Below, piece by piece: positions 20,979-30,197 of a stretch of DNA of 64,000 bases. The stretch is from Geodermatophilus aquaeductus (GTDB lineage Bacteria; Actinomycetota; Actinomycetes; Mycobacteriales; Geodermatophilaceae). Position numbers and translations under genes: made by a program. The number at the start of each line of letters is the position of its first letter. Positions within the stretch are counted from its first letter, which is position 1. The notes below the pieces were generated by a model that was not told where the DNA came from, made no database searches, and saw nothing but the letters and a program-made list of their open reading frames with translations. The stretch is from positions 62,001-126,000 of the forward strand of contig NZ_FXTJ01000007.1 in the NCBI RefSeq assembly GCF_900182545.1, read 5' to 3'.

Positions 20979-22478
20979 TCAGAAACCGCCGTGCGGCGAC
21001 TCGAAGGCGAACTGCCGGCCACCCATGCGGACGGCCATGCCCGGGGTCAACCGGACCGGCTGGTTCGGCACCAGCGACGACCAGCCCGGGGCCCCGCGCG
21101 GGGCGACGAGCGTGCCGTTGGCCGAGCCGGTGTCGACCAGGAGCACGTCCCAGCCCTCGAGCCGGATCTCGGCGTGGTGCCGGCTGACCCCGCCGGTCTG
21201 GTCGAGGACCAGCAGCGGCCGCAGCTGGCCGGAGGCGACCCGCTCGTCGGTCTCCGGCTCACGTCCGAGCAGGTAGTCCATGTCGAGGCTGACCGTCGCG
21301 CCGTCGTCGAAGACGAGCAGTCCGAGCGGCGGGCGCACGCCCTCGATCAGCACCGCCGTCTGCTGCGTGGTGCGGATGCCGCACAGCGCGCAGAAGCCGG
21401 CCCGCGGGTCGTTGAGGTGGCCGTTCTTGCAGAGGATGCCCTTGACCTTGGGACGGTCGTCCTCGGGCTCTGCCGCGGCGGGCGCCGAGGACGGCTCCGC
21501 GCCGGGGGTCGGCAGCGGCTCCCGGGCCGGCTCGGCCTCCGCCGGGCCGCCGAACAGCAGCGCCGACCTCTTCGGCGCCGGCAGCTCGACCGGCGCGGGC
21601 GCGGGTGCCGGCGGCTGGGCCGCGACCGGCGCGGGGGCCGGGTGCTCGTGACCGGCGTGGTCGTGCCCCGCGTGGTCGTGCCCCGCGTGGTCGTGACCGG
21701 CGGGCGCCGGGACGACCGGCGCTGGGGCCGCGGGCGCCGGGGGCTTGACCGTGGACAGCGGCACCCGGGCGTGCGGCGCCGGCAGCCGGACCTGCATCGT
21801 CGCCGCCGGCGTCGGGCCGGGCGCCGACGGCGCGGGAGCCGGGGAGAGCACCGCCGCGGCACCGGGGACCGCGCCGGCCTCGAGGTCGGCGAGCGGGTGC
21901 GGCGCGGTGTCGGCGGGCGAGCCGGCCGACAGGTGCAGCGCGGCCGGCGGCCAGGTGACGAAGCGGTCGAGCACGAGCGTGCCGTTGTCCAGCTTCTCCC
22001 CCTGCGCCGGCGTCAGCCGCAGGCCCAGGTCGGGCACCTCGGCGGTGCCGCCGCCGACGAGCACCAGCGTGAGCCCGTCCTCGGTCGCGGCGGTGACCGC
22101 GAACGACGGCGGGTCGGTGACGGTGCCGAGCCAGCTGCGCAGCTCCTCGTGCAGCCGGCGGCCCGGGGCGCGGGAGCCGGCCGCCGAGACGCGGCGGCAG
22201 AGCGCGACGAGCTCGCCGACGTGCGCGTCGCCGGCGGGCGCGGCCACCGGCGCGGCCGGGACCGGAGCGCTGCCCCAGCCGACCAGCGCCGGCTTGGCGG
22301 CGGGCGCAGCCGGACCGGTGGGCCGGTTGGTGACCCCGACGACGAGCAGCACGCCGGGCAGCCGGACGACGAGGTCGGGACCGGGGGCGACCCGGACGGC
22401 GACCTGGTCGAACGGCGGCACGGTGGCCGGGGCCCCGGTGGTGCCGGTCAGCGGCGCCGGAGGGGTGGCGGAGGACAT
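20979..22478 (-). CDS. FHA-domain protein with zinc ribbon and His-rich linker
   Basis: 499 residues from ATG 22478, overlapping the stop of the upstream membrane gene by one base (TGATG), with GGGAGG upstream. The N-terminal 190 residues are an alpha/beta region I cannot name. An Ala/Pro-rich linker follows, with a GHDHAGHDHAGHDHAGHEH stretch (about 259-280). A zinc-ribbon-like CKNGH...CALCG lies near 349-366. The C-terminal FHA domain shows LLGREPE, VSRHHAEI and DTGSANGTLV, the residues that hold phosphothreonine. It is probably a reader of the kinases encoded nearby; this is inference from position and domain. Confidence 0.88.
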   Translation of the reverse strand: MSSATPPAPLTGTTGAPATVPPFDQVAVRVAPGPDLVVRLPGVLLVVGVTNRPTGPAAPAAKPALVGWGSAPVPAAPVAAPAGDAHVGELVALCRRVSAAGSRAPGRRLHEELRSWLGTVTDPPSFAVTAATEDGLTLVLVGGGTAEVPDLGLRLTPAQGEKLDNGTLVLDRFVTWPPAALHLSAGSPADTAPHPLADLEAGAVPGAAAVLSPAPAPSAPGPTPAATMQVRLPAPHARVPLSTVKPPAPAAPAPVVPAPAGHDHAGHDHAGHDHAGHEHPAPAPVAAQPPAPAPAPVELPAPKRSALLFGGPAEAEPAREPLPTPGAEPSSAPAAAEPEDDRPKVKGILCKNGHLNDPRAGFCALCGIRTTQQTAVLIEGVRPPLGLLVFDDGATVSLDMDYLLGREPETDERVASGQLRPLLVLDQTGGVSRHHAEIRLEGWDVLLVDTGSANGTLVAPRGAPGWSSLVPNQPVRLTPGMAVRMGGRQFAFESPHGGF

Positions 22479-22912
22479 CAGATGAGCCTCCCACCGTTGA
22501 TCCGCCAGTGGATGAAGGGCACGCGCATCGGGCCGTTGGCCACCAGCCACACGATCAGCCAGGTGCTGACGAAGTGGATGGCGAAGGCCGGGCCGGGCAG
22601 CGAGTCGATCCACGGGATGGCGCCGCCGGCGAAGAGGAACCACACGAGCAGGCCCTCGGGGATGCCGGTGAGCAGGCCGAACAGCGTCGGCCAGTCCTTC
22701 TCCCACCGGAACTGCTGGATGCCGTGGTACAGGAACTCCCACAGCACGCCGAGCACCAGCACGACGAGCAGCACGGAGAAGGTGGCGCCGTAGGAGGCGG
22801 CCAGGGAGGCCCCGGTGGGCAGCACCGGGGTGATGATCAGGGTCCAGATCGAACCGACCACGGCCAGCAGGAAGATCCTGGTCTGGATGCGGCCGCTCAG
22901 GGTGGGCAGCAC
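22478..22912 (-). CDS. Small integral membrane protein, 144 aa
   Basis: Starts ATG 22912 (MLPTLSGRIQTRIFLLAVVG). About four transmembrane helices are visible (around 13-32, 40-60, 80-100 and 108-128), with an amphipathic EFLYHGIQQFRWEKDWP segment between the second and third. The gene is coupled to the FHA gene downstream and follows the oxidoreductase-like gene by 55 bases. I do not recognise the family. Its place suggests it anchors the FHA protein or the oxidoreductase at the membrane. Confidence 0.85.
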   Translation of the reverse strand: MLPTLSGRIQTRIFLLAVVGSIWTLIITPVLPTGASLAASYGATFSVLLVVLVLGVLWEFLYHGIQQFRWEKDWPTLFGLLTGIPEGLLVWFLFAGGAIPWIDSLPGPAFAIHFVSTWLIVWLVANGPMRVPFIHWRINGGRLI

Positions 22913-22967
22913 GGTGTCGTCTCTCTCGGTCGTCGCGGACGTCGGTGGTGGCTGGAGGGCGGGTCGG

Positions 22968-24515
22968 TCAGATCTGCTTGTTGCGGACCCACTTCCACCA
23001 CTGGCTGGTCGACCGGCCCGGGCCGAGCTTCTGCGCGAAGCCCTGCGCGATCAGGTCGTCGGCGATCTCCTGGGCGGCGATCTGGAGGCCGAAGAAGGTG
23101 TCGACGCCGGGGAACGGGCCACCCAGCGTGGCGCTGCCGGAGGCGTAGATCTTGCCGCCGTTCTGCGCGCCGGTGACCTCGAAGTTGCGCTGCACGTCCA
23201 GCCGGCCGACGGGGTTGCGCTGGGCGTTGGAGTGGTCGAGCAGGTCGGCCAGCACGCGGTGCTCGCGGATGTCGGCCTCGAGGCCGGTGCAGTCGATGAC
23301 GGCGTCGAAGGTGCCCGTGTGCGGACCCTGGTCGGGGGTGTTCACGGTGACCTCGACCAGGTCGCCGACCGGCTTCATCTCCTCGATGGAGCCGATCATC
23401 ACGCGGTACCAGCCCTCGCGGCGGCCGCGCTGCAGCTGCTCCTTCCAGTCCCGCCGGACCGGGGTGTTGGTGCCGCCCATCTCCTTGTACAGGCGGGCCC
23501 GCTCCTCGCCCTCGCTCTTGCGGACCTGCTGCTTGAGCTGCCCGCCCCACACCGACTTCGGGTAGTTGAAGCCCTGGTAGGCCCAGCCGTCGGCGCCCTT
23601 GCGGCGCTTGAGGATGCCGGTGCCGTGCGGGCGGTCCACGTAGGTGCGGAACAGGTGCACGATCTGGGTCTGCAGGCCGCGCTGGTCGCGGTCGTCGATG
23701 AGCCGCTGCAGGACGCGGGAGGCCACGATGCCGCCGCCGCGGATGAGCACGGTCCCGGGGCGCTGGTGCAGCCGCTCGTAGACGTGCTCGTGCCGCTCGT
23801 AGGCGTTCACGACCTTGCTGTAGTCGTTGTGTTCGTTGCGGTACCGCTGCAGGTCGGGGAGGAACTTCAGGCCCGGGTAGCCGACGGCCACGTGCACCCA
23901 CTGGCTGCGGTAGGCGATGCGCCGGGTCGGGGTGGCGCCCTCGGGCGGGGTCAGGATGGTGAAGTACCCGCCGCCCACGCGGCGCCGGACCATGCGGACC
24001 TGGCCGTTGACGACCATCTCCGGGTACCGGATCCGGTACATCTCCTTCTCCATCGACTCGAACGCGTGCCCGGCCCTGGGCGTGTAGTAGTTCGCGAAGA
24101 TGGGCTCGACGAGGACGTTCCACGCCTGCTTGAGGTCGCCCTGCAGGGCCTCGCGGATGGCGTAGCTCGGGAAGCCCCAGATGTTGTCGGGGCACGACGA
24201 GGAGTCCGACCGCAGCCGCTCGCCGCGCGGGATCTGCGAGACCGTCGTCAGGTACTCGTAGCTCTCCCACGGCGTCTTCAGCGGGGTGAGCACCCGCATG
24301 GCGCTGGTCGGGACACCGCAGATGCGCAGGTAGTCCACGGTGACGAACGAGCCGATGCCGCCACCGAAGGTGACGAACGGGACGTCGACGACCGGGATGC
24401 CGGCCTCGGCGAGCATCTGGTCGGTCCAGAAGTCGCTGGCGATCAACTGGTCGTTGAGGTCGCCCGGCTGCGGCGGTGTCTGGGCGTGCTGGGGCGCGAT
24501 GGTGCTCTCGCTCAC
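22968..24515 (-). CDS. Putative FAD/NAD(P)-binding oxidoreductase-like protein
   Basis: 515 residues from GTG 24515 (VSESTIAPQHAQ). Near residue 50, FVTFGGGIGSFVTVDYLR looks like a dinucleotide-binding Rossmann turn. Further on are VLIRGGGIVASRVLQRL (about 255), VIDCTGL (about 410) and, near the end, a stretch KIYASGSATLGGPFPGVDTF like the C-terminal FAD segment of flavin oxidoreductases. The overall architecture resembles FAD-dependent monooxygenase or reductase folds, but I cannot assign a substrate. It heads a three-gene operon with the membrane and FHA proteins and is divergent from the kinase at 24668. Several codons further upstream are open, so the start is uncertain. Confidence 0.8.
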   Translation of the reverse strand: MSESTIAPQHAQTPPQPGDLNDQLIASDFWTDQMLAEAGIPVVDVPFVTFGGGIGSFVTVDYLRICGVPTSAMRVLTPLKTPWESYEYLTTVSQIPRGERLRSDSSSCPDNIWGFPSYAIREALQGDLKQAWNVLVEPIFANYYTPRAGHAFESMEKEMYRIRYPEMVVNGQVRMVRRRVGGGYFTILTPPEGATPTRRIAYRSQWVHVAVGYPGLKFLPDLQRYRNEHNDYSKVVNAYERHEHVYERLHQRPGTVLIRGGGIVASRVLQRLIDDRDQRGLQTQIVHLFRTYVDRPHGTGILKRRKGADGWAYQGFNYPKSVWGGQLKQQVRKSEGEERARLYKEMGGTNTPVRRDWKEQLQRGRREGWYRVMIGSIEEMKPVGDLVEVTVNTPDQGPHTGTFDAVIDCTGLEADIREHRVLADLLDHSNAQRNPVGRLDVQRNFEVTGAQNGGKIYASGSATLGGPFPGVDTFFGLQIAAQEIADDLIAQGFAQKLGPGRSTSQWWKWVRNKQI

Positions 24516-24571
24516 GGGAGTGGATCCGTCCTCTGTCGGGGAGCCGTCACTGTCAGGTGGGCACGAGGGAC

Positions 24572-24577
24572 TGTCAA
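24572..24577 (-). promoter_or_regulatory. Possible -35 box (TTGACA) of the oxidoreductase-membrane-FHA operon
   Basis: A consensus TTGACA, rare in this GC-rich window, lies about 57 bases before GTG 24515. The string TGACAGT occurs twice in this region, 22-24 bases apart, and could be an operator. The matching -10 box is not clear. Confidence 0.4.
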
Positions 24578-24635
24578 CGGATTCCGGCGCGGCTGCGCGA
24601 ACCGTTGCCCGGGCTCCGGACGCCGTCCACCTGCC

Positions 24636-24641
24636 TACACT
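24636..24641 (+). promoter_or_regulatory. Probable -10 box (TACACT) of the 24668 kinase gene
   Basis: CTACACTTCCGCC, 26 bases before the GTG, repeats the sequence found ahead of the paralogous kinase at 15480. Confidence 0.5.
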
Positions 24642-24667
24642 TCCGCCACTGCTGCGGGAGGCCACGG

Positions 24668-26263
24668 GTGGAGTTGCGACAGTTCGGTCCCTACCGGATC
24701 GAGGAGCTCATCGGCCGCGGCGGGATGGGCGAGGTCCACCGCGCGTTCGACACCGAGCACCAACGCACCGTGGCGCTCAAGGTCCTCGCCGAGGACCTCG
24801 CCGCCGACCGTGGCTACCGCGAGCGCTTCCGCCGCGAGGCGCACGCCGCCGCCCGGCTGTCGGACCCGCACGTCGTGCCGATCCACCGCTACGGCGAGAT
24901 CGACGGCCGGCTGTTCCTCGACATGCGGCTGGTCAGCGGCCGCGACCTGGCCACCGTGCTCACCGAGGAGGGTCCCCTGTCCCCGGCCCGCGCGGTGTCG
25001 GTCGTCGGGCAGGTCGCCCGCGCCCTCGACGCCGCGCACGCCGAGGGGCTGGTGCACCGCGACGTCAAGCCGAGCAACGTGCTGGTCTGCTCGACGGCGG
25101 GTGACCCCGTCGACGACGACGAGTTCGTCTACCTGGTCGACTTCGGCATCGCCCGCTCGGTGATGGACGACGGCGGCACGACCGCGCTCACGCAGGCCGG
25201 CTCGGCGGTCGGGTCGTTCGACTACATGGCACCCGAGCGGTTCCTCGAGCAGCCGGCCGACGCGCGCACCGACGTCTACTCCCTGGCCTGCGTGCTCTTC
25301 GAGTGCCTGACCGGCCGGCGCCCGTTCGGGGCGCGGGACCTCGCGCCGCTGATGTGGGCGCACGTCAACGACACACCGCCGGCGGTGTCCTCGCTGCGCA
25401 CCGGCGTGCCCTCCGCCCTCGACGAGGTGGTGGCGCGCGGGCTGGCCAAGGACCCGGCCGACCGCTTCGCCTCGGCCGGCGCGCTGGCGGCGGCCGCCCG
25501 CCGGGCACTCAGCTCCTCCGGGACGCCGCCCCGCCCCGTCCCGGCCGCTCCGTCGTCCGATCCGCGGCCGCTGCCGGGACCGGCCGGGGCCACCCGCCTC
25601 CCGCTCGCACCGCCGCCGCCACCCCCGCCCGCCGGCACCGGCCCGGGCGCCGTCGCGCCGCCGGCCGGCAGCCGCCGCTCGCGGCTGCCTGCCGTCCTGC
25701 TGACGACGGCGGCGCTGCTGGCCGCCGCCCTCGTCGCGGTCGTGCTGCTCGCGGGCGGCGGCGGGGAGGCGGCCGCGGACCCGCCGGCCCGGCCCACGGA
25801 GACCGCGCGGCACGACGACCTGCTGGCGCTCGTCCCGGCCGACTTCGACGCCGCCGGCTGCCGCCCCGCGCCCACGGCCGGCGACGGCGACGTCGCCGCC
25901 GCGGACTGCGGGCGGTCGGCCACCGAGGACGGGCCGCGGACGGCGCGGTTCTTCCTCTATCCCGACGGGAGGACCGCCGAGGCCGCGTTCACCGCCGACG
26001 TCGAGCGGCTGGCCCTGCCGCAGCTGGCCAACGGCGCCCGCTGCCCCGCGTCGCAGGGCTACCAGGACTGGACGCTGGAGAACGAGGTCAAGGGGCAGAT
26101 CGCCTGCTACGTCGACGAGGAGAACACCGCCGTCCTCGTCTGGACCGAGACCGAGGACGCCGTCGAGGCCGTCGTCACGATCCGCAACGGCGGCACCGCC
26201 GGACTGGCCGCGCTGCGCGAGTGGTGGGACGACCCCGCCCTCTCCACGTTCGGCGAGGCCTGA
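24668..26263 (+). CDS. Transmembrane serine/threonine protein kinase (paralogue of 15480)
   Basis: 531 residues from GTG 24668, with the start context GTGGAGTTGCGACAGTTCGG almost identical to the kinase at 15480. The Gly-rich loop, Lys38, HRDVKPSN and DFG are intact. A Pro-rich linker is shorter than in the paralogue and lacks the GYGPPS repeats. One transmembrane helix (about 340-362) follows, and an exported domain with four cysteines and the NGG-x-GLA-LREWWDD ending. It is convergent with uppS. Divergence from the FHA operon suggests it phosphorylates a partner of that FHA protein (inference). Confidence 0.93.
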   Translation: MELRQFGPYRIEELIGRGGMGEVHRAFDTEHQRTVALKVLAEDLAADRGYRERFRREAHAAARLSDPHVVPIHRYGEIDGRLFLDMRLVSGRDLATVLTEEGPLSPARAVSVVGQVARALDAAHAEGLVHRDVKPSNVLVCSTAGDPVDDDEFVYLVDFGIARSVMDDGGTTALTQAGSAVGSFDYMAPERFLEQPADARTDVYSLACVLFECLTGRRPFGARDLAPLMWAHVNDTPPAVSSLRTGVPSALDEVVARGLAKDPADRFASAGALAAAARRALSSSGTPPRPVPAAPSSDPRPLPGPAGATRLPLAPPPPPPPAGTGPGAVAPPAGSRRSRLPAVLLTTAALLAAALVAVVLLAGGGGEAAADPPARPTETARHDDLLALVPADFDAAGCRPAPTAGDGDVAAADCGRSATEDGPRTARFFLYPDGRTAEAAFTADVERLALPQLANGARCPASQGYQDWTLENEVKGQIACYVDEENTAVLVWTETEDAVEAVVTIRNGGTAGLAALREWWDDPALSTFGEA

Positions 26264-26282
26264 GGCCCCGGCGCTCAGGCCT
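26256..26282. terminator. Hairpin between convergent kinase and uppS genes
   Basis: Arms AGGCCTGAG (26256-26264) and CTCAGGCCT (26274-26282), loop of 9, overlapping the ends of both genes. A short stem and a modest terminator. Confidence 0.5.
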
Positions 26283-27039
26283 TGCCGAAGCGGCGCTGGC
26301 GCGAGGCGTACTCCTCGCACGCGGCCCACAGGTGCCGGCGGTCGAAGTCGGGCCAGAGGGTGTCGAGGAAGACGAACTCGGCGTAGGCCGACTGCCACAG
26401 CAGGAAGTTGCTCGTCCGGTGCTCCCCGGAGCTGCGCACGAACAGGTCGACGTCGGCCATGTCGGGCTCGTCCAGGAACCGGGCGACGGTGGACTCGTCG
26501 ACCTTGGCGGGGTCGAGCCGGCCGGCGGCAGCCTCCCAGGCGATCGCGGCGGCGGCGTCGGCGATCTCGGCGCGACCGCCGTAGTTCACGCACATGGTGA
26601 GCGTGAGGACGTCGTTGTCGCGCGTGAGCTCCTCGGCGACCTCGAGCTCCTTGATGACGCTGCGCCACAGCCGCGGACGGCGGCCGGCCCAGCGCACCCG
26701 GACGCCGAGCTCGTGCATCTCGTCGCGGCGGCGGCGGATGACGTCGCGGTTGAAGCCCATGAGGAAGCGGACCTCCTCGGGGCTGCGCCGCCAGTTCTCC
26801 GTGGAGAACGCGTAGGCGCTGATGGCCTTCACGCCGAGCTCGATGGCGCCCTCGACGCAGTCGAACAGCGAGGACTCCCCCGCCTCGTGACCCGCCGTCC
26901 GGGGCAGGCCGCGCTCCTTGGCCCAGCGGCCGTTGCCGTCCATGACGATCGCGACGTGCCCGGGCACCCTGTCGGCGGGGATCGACGGCGGCCGGGCGCC
27001 CGACGGGTGCGGGTTGGGCGACTTGACCTCACGCCTCAC
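26275..27039 (-). CDS. uppS: Isoprenyl (polyprenyl) diphosphate synthase, UppS family
   Basis: Builds the cis-polyprenyl diphosphate carrier lipid for cell wall synthesis. 254 residues, start GTG 27039 inside the recO 3' end (11-base overlap). The family signature is clear: [13 protein letters not shown] with the catalytic Asp, [14 protein letters not shown], and [17 protein letters not shown] near the C-terminus, followed by an [12 protein letters not shown] segment. Chain length cannot be told from sequence; actinobacteria may carry two such enzymes. It is the last gene of era-recO-uppS. Confidence 0.94.
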   Translation of the reverse strand: MRREVKSPNPHPSGARPPSIPADRVPGHVAIVMDGNGRWAKERGLPRTAGHEAGESSLFDCVEGAIELGVKAISAYAFSTENWRRSPEEVRFLMGFNRDVIRRRRDEMHELGVRVRWAGRRPRLWRSVIKELEVAEELTRDNDVLTLTMCVNYGGRAEIADAAAAIAWEAAAGRLDPAKVDESTVARFLDEPDMADVDLFVRSSGEHRTSNFLLWQSAYAEFVFLDTLWPDFDRRHLWAACEEYASRQRRFGKA

Positions 27040-27817
27040 TCAGCAGGCCCGCTTCCCGCCTCGGGGCGACGTCGGAGCGGTCGACCAGCGGCAGCGAGCG
27101 CAGGCCGCGCTCGAGGTGCCACTGCAGCAGCGCGGCCACCAGACCGCTGCCCTCGCGGCGCTGCGGGTTCTCGCTGGCCTCGGCGGTGTCCCAGTCCCCG
27201 GACAGCAGCGCCTCCAGGTGCTCGATGGTGACCGGGTTGGGCATGGCCGAGCCGGTCGGGCGGCAGCCGGGGCAGACGGTTCCGCCGGCCGGGACGGAGA
27301 AGTGCCGGTGCGGGCCGGTGACGCCGCAGCGGGCGCAGTCGCCGAGCGCCGGCTCCCAGCCGGCCACCGACATCGCGCGCAGCAGGAAGGCGTCGAGGAC
27401 GAGCCCGGACGGGTGCGTGCGCTCGGCCAGGGCCCGCAGCGCGCCGATGACGAGGAGGAACAGCCGCAGCGAGGGCTCCTTCTCCTCCGCCGTCAGCCGG
27501 TCGGCGGTCTCCAGCACCGCGGTGCCGGCGGTGTAGGCCGGGTAGTCGGCGGCGATGACCGAGCCGTAGGAGCGGATCGACTCCGCCTGGCTGACGATGT
27601 CGAGGGTGCGGCCGGTGTAGAGCTGCAGGTCGACGTGGCTGAACGGCTCGAGCCGCGCGCCGAACTTGCTCTTGGTGCGGCGCACGCCCTTGGCCACCGC
27701 CCGCACCTTGCCGTGCCGGCGGGTGAGGACCGTGACGATCCGGTCGGCCTCCCCCAGCTTGTGGGTGCGCAGGACGATCCCCTCGTCGCGGTACAGCGAC
27801 TTCGGTGTCGTGCTCAC
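27029..27817 (-). CDS. recO: DNA repair protein RecO
   Basis: 262 residues, GTG 27817 directly abutting the era stop (TGAGTG). An N-terminal OB-fold ([20 protein letters not shown]) is followed by a helical domain with a zinc site formed by CARCG and CPGC around residues 160-185. RecO loads RecA on SSB-coated gaps together with RecR. Order era-recO-uppS is conserved in actinobacteria. Confidence 0.95.
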   Translation of the reverse strand: MSTTPKSLYRDEGIVLRTHKLGEADRIVTVLTRRHGKVRAVAKGVRRTKSKFGARLEPFSHVDLQLYTGRTLDIVSQAESIRSYGSVIAADYPAYTAGTAVLETADRLTAEEKEPSLRLFLLVIGALRALAERTHPSGLVLDAFLLRAMSVAGWEPALGDCARCGVTGPHRHFSVPAGGTVCPGCRPTGSAMPNPVTIEHLEALLSGDWDTAEASENPQRREGSGLVAALLQWHLERGLRSLPLVDRSDVAPRREAGLLSEA

Positions 27818-28732
27818 TCAGTACCCCAGCCGGTTGAGCTTCTTGGGGTCGTCCTGCCACTCGCCCAGGACGGTGACGTGCAGGTCGAGGTGCACCCGCG
27901 CGCCGAGCAGGTCCTCCAGCCCGGCGCGGGCCTCCGTGCCGATCGCCTTGATGACCGACCCGCCCTTGCCGAGCAGCATCGGCTTCTGGCTCGGGCGCTC
28001 GCAGTGCAGCAGCGCGTGCACCTCGACCAGCTCCGCGCCCTCCCGCTTGGGGTCGGGGCGGCGGTTCAGCTCCTCGACGGTGACGGCGAGGGAGTGCGGC
28101 ACCTCCTGGAACACCTTCTCCAGCGCCGCCTCGCGGATCAGCTCGGAGATCTGCCGGTCGGTGTCCTCGTCGGTGGTCTGCTCGTCGGGGTACATCGGCG
28201 GGCCCTCGGGCAGCAGGCCGACGAGCAGGTCCTCCAGCAGCTCGACCTGGTCGCCCCGCACCGCGCTCACCGGCACGACCTCGGCGGCCTCGACCAGCGC
28301 GCTGGCGGCCACCAGGTGCTCGGCCACCTGCTTCTTGCTCGCGGCGTCGGTCTTGGTGACGACGACGACCACCGGCGCCGTGACGTCCTTGAGCTGCCGG
28401 GCGATGAACCGGTCACCGGTGCCCACCGGCTGGTCGGCGGGGATGCAGAAGACCACGACGTCGACCTCGGAGAGCGTGTCGCGGACGACGTCGTTGAGGC
28501 GGCGGCCGAGCAGGCTCTTGGGCTTGTGCAGGCCGGGGGTGTCGACGAGGACGAGCTGCCCGCCGGGCCGGTGCACGACGCCGCGGATGGCGTGCCGCGT
28601 GGTCTGCGGCCGGTTGCTGACGATGCCGACCTTCTCGCCGACCAGCGCGTTGGTCAGCGTGGTCTTGCCCGCGTTGGGACGGCCCACCAGACAGGCGAAG
28701 CCGCTGCGGTACGGCTGGTCCGGTGTGCTCAC
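27818..28732 (-). CDS. era: GTPase Era
   Basis: A ribosome-maturation GTPase of 304 residues binding the 16S rRNA 3' end. G1 GRPNAGKTT, G2 region SNRPQTTRH, G3 VDTPGLHKP, G4 VTKTD and G5 VSAV are present. A C-terminal KH domain with MLLGKGGSVIKAIGTEAR follows. GTG 28732 has GGGAGA about nine bases upstream. It is the first gene of the era-recO-uppS operon, divergent from the serine hydrolase gene. Confidence 0.96.
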   Translation of the reverse strand: MSTPDQPYRSGFACLVGRPNAGKTTLTNALVGEKVGIVSNRPQTTRHAIRGVVHRPGGQLVLVDTPGLHKPKSLLGRRLNDVVRDTLSEVDVVVFCIPADQPVGTGDRFIARQLKDVTAPVVVVVTKTDAASKKQVAEHLVAASALVEAAEVVPVSAVRGDQVELLEDLLVGLLPEGPPMYPDEQTTDEDTDRQISELIREAALEKVFQEVPHSLAVTVEELNRRPDPKREGAELVEVHALLHCERPSQKPMLLGKGGSVIKAIGTEARAGLEDLLGARVHLDLHVTVLGEWQDDPKKLNRLGY

Positions 28733-28906
28733 CCGACCAGTCTCCCACTGCTCACCGACACGCCCGCTCCCCCCGCACCGGCACCGCGGGGGTGATGCAC
28801 CCACCACCGGGATGTGTCGTGCGCCACACTCTGCCCGCTCAGTCCATCGGGAGGCGGGCGTCACGGTGTCCGGTCCCGGCACGTTCCGGCGACCCCAGGA
28901 GGACCC

Positions 28907-30130
28907 ATGACGATCAGCCCCGCCCAGACGCTCCGCGAGGCCGGGGACGCCGTCCTCGATGCTGTCGTACGGGCCGACGCGCCCGTCGCCGGCGTCGTGG
29001 CCATGGTCACCGACCGGGAGGGCACCGTGTACGAGGGCGCGGCCGGCGCCCGCCGCCTGGGCGGTGGCGACCCGATGACCCCCGACACCGTCTTCGCCCT
29101 GTTCTCGACCACCAAGGCGGTCACGGCGACGGCCGCCCTGCAGCTCGTCGAGGAGGGGCGCCTCGACCTCGACGCCCCCGCCCGCCTCCACCTGCCCGAG
29201 ATCGGCGAGCTGCGGGTGCTCGACGGCTTCGACGACGACGGGTCGCCGCGCACGCGCCCACCGAAGCGGGACATCACGACGCGGCACCTGCTGACCCACA
29301 CCGCCGGGTTCGGCTACGACTTCTTCAACGAGCACTACAACCGGCTGGCGACGGAGCACGGGCAGCCCAGCGTCATCACCGCCAGCCGCGCCTGCCTGCG
29401 GACACCGCTGCTGTTCGACCCCGGCGAGCGCTGGGAGTACGGCAGCAACGTCGACTGGGCCGGCCAGGTGGTGGAGGCGGTCACCGGCGAGCGCCTGGGC
29501 GACGTCTTCGCCGCGCGGGTCTTCGAGCCCCTCGGCATGCGGGACACGACCTTCCACCTCGACGACCGGCTGCGCGCGCGGGCGGCGACCATGCACGCCC
29601 GCGGCGCGGACGGTTCGCTCTCGCCGATGGACGGCTGGGAGCTCACCCCCGACCCCGAGGTCCACATGGGTGGACACGGCCTCTACGGCACCGTCGGGGA
29701 CTACCTGCGCTTCATCCGCATGTGGCTGGCCGACGGCCGCGGCGAGCACGGCGTGGTGCTGCGGCCCGAGACGGTGGAGATGGCCGTGCAGAACCACCTC
29801 GGGGACCTCAAGGTGACGGCGCTGCCCGGCGTGATCCCGGCGCTGTCCAACGACGCGGAGTTCTTCCCGGGGGTGTCGAAGTCCTGGTCGCTGCCGTTCA
29901 TGGTCAACGACGAGCCCGCCCCGACCGGCCGGCCGGCCGGCGCGCTGGGGTGGGCCGGCCTGGGGAACCTCTACTACTGGATCGACCGCACCAACGGCGT
30001 CGGCGGCTTCTGGGCGACGCAGGTCCTGCCGTTCGGCGACGCGACCTCCTTCGGCGGTTACCTGGAGTTCGAGACGGCGGCCTACCGCGCGCTGACCGCG
30101 GATCCCGACCCGCCGGGCACCCGGTCGTGA
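28907..30130 (+). CDS. Serine hydrolase of the beta-lactamase/esterase (class C) family
   Basis: 407 residues from ATG 28907 with AGGAGGA upstream. It has the active-site S-x-x-K as [10 protein letters not shown] (about residue 64) and a Y-type second motif in [11 protein letters not shown], and ends with a segment like the H/K-x-G region ([14 protein letters not shown]). There is no signal peptide, so it is likely cytoplasmic, like EstB-type esterases rather than a secreted beta-lactamase. It sits between era and the cytidine-deaminase-like gene, which are usually adjacent in actinobacteria, so it is an insertion in a conserved order. Confidence 0.9.
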   Translation: MTISPAQTLREAGDAVLDAVVRADAPVAGVVAMVTDREGTVYEGAAGARRLGGGDPMTPDTVFALFSTTKAVTATAALQLVEEGRLDLDAPARLHLPEIGELRVLDGFDDDGSPRTRPPKRDITTRHLLTHTAGFGYDFFNEHYNRLATEHGQPSVITASRACLRTPLLFDPGERWEYGSNVDWAGQVVEAVTGERLGDVFAARVFEPLGMRDTTFHLDDRLRARAATMHARGADGSLSPMDGWELTPDPEVHMGGHGLYGTVGDYLRFIRMWLADGRGEHGVVLRPETVEMAVQNHLGDLKVTALPGVIPALSNDAEFFPGVSKSWSLPFMVNDEPAPTGRPAGALGWAGLGNLYYWIDRTNGVGGFWATQVLPFGDATSFGGYLEFETAAYRALTADPDPPGTRS

Positions 30131-30157
30131 GGGCGGCGGTCAGGCCCGCGTGATCGC

Positions 30158-30189
30158 GCCCGGGGCGTCCGGTCCGCGGCGCCCCGGGC
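30158..30189. terminator. Hairpin between convergent genes
   Basis: Arms GCCCGGGGCG (30158-30167) and CGCCCCGGGC (30180-30189), loop of 12, between stops at 30130 (+) and 30198 (-). Confidence 0.7.
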
Positions 30190-30197
30190 GGTCCCGC

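Noticed and set aside
21640-21720. A separate small metal-binding gene in the His-rich stretch
   Set aside because: The stretch is in frame within the FHA protein and has no start signal of its own.
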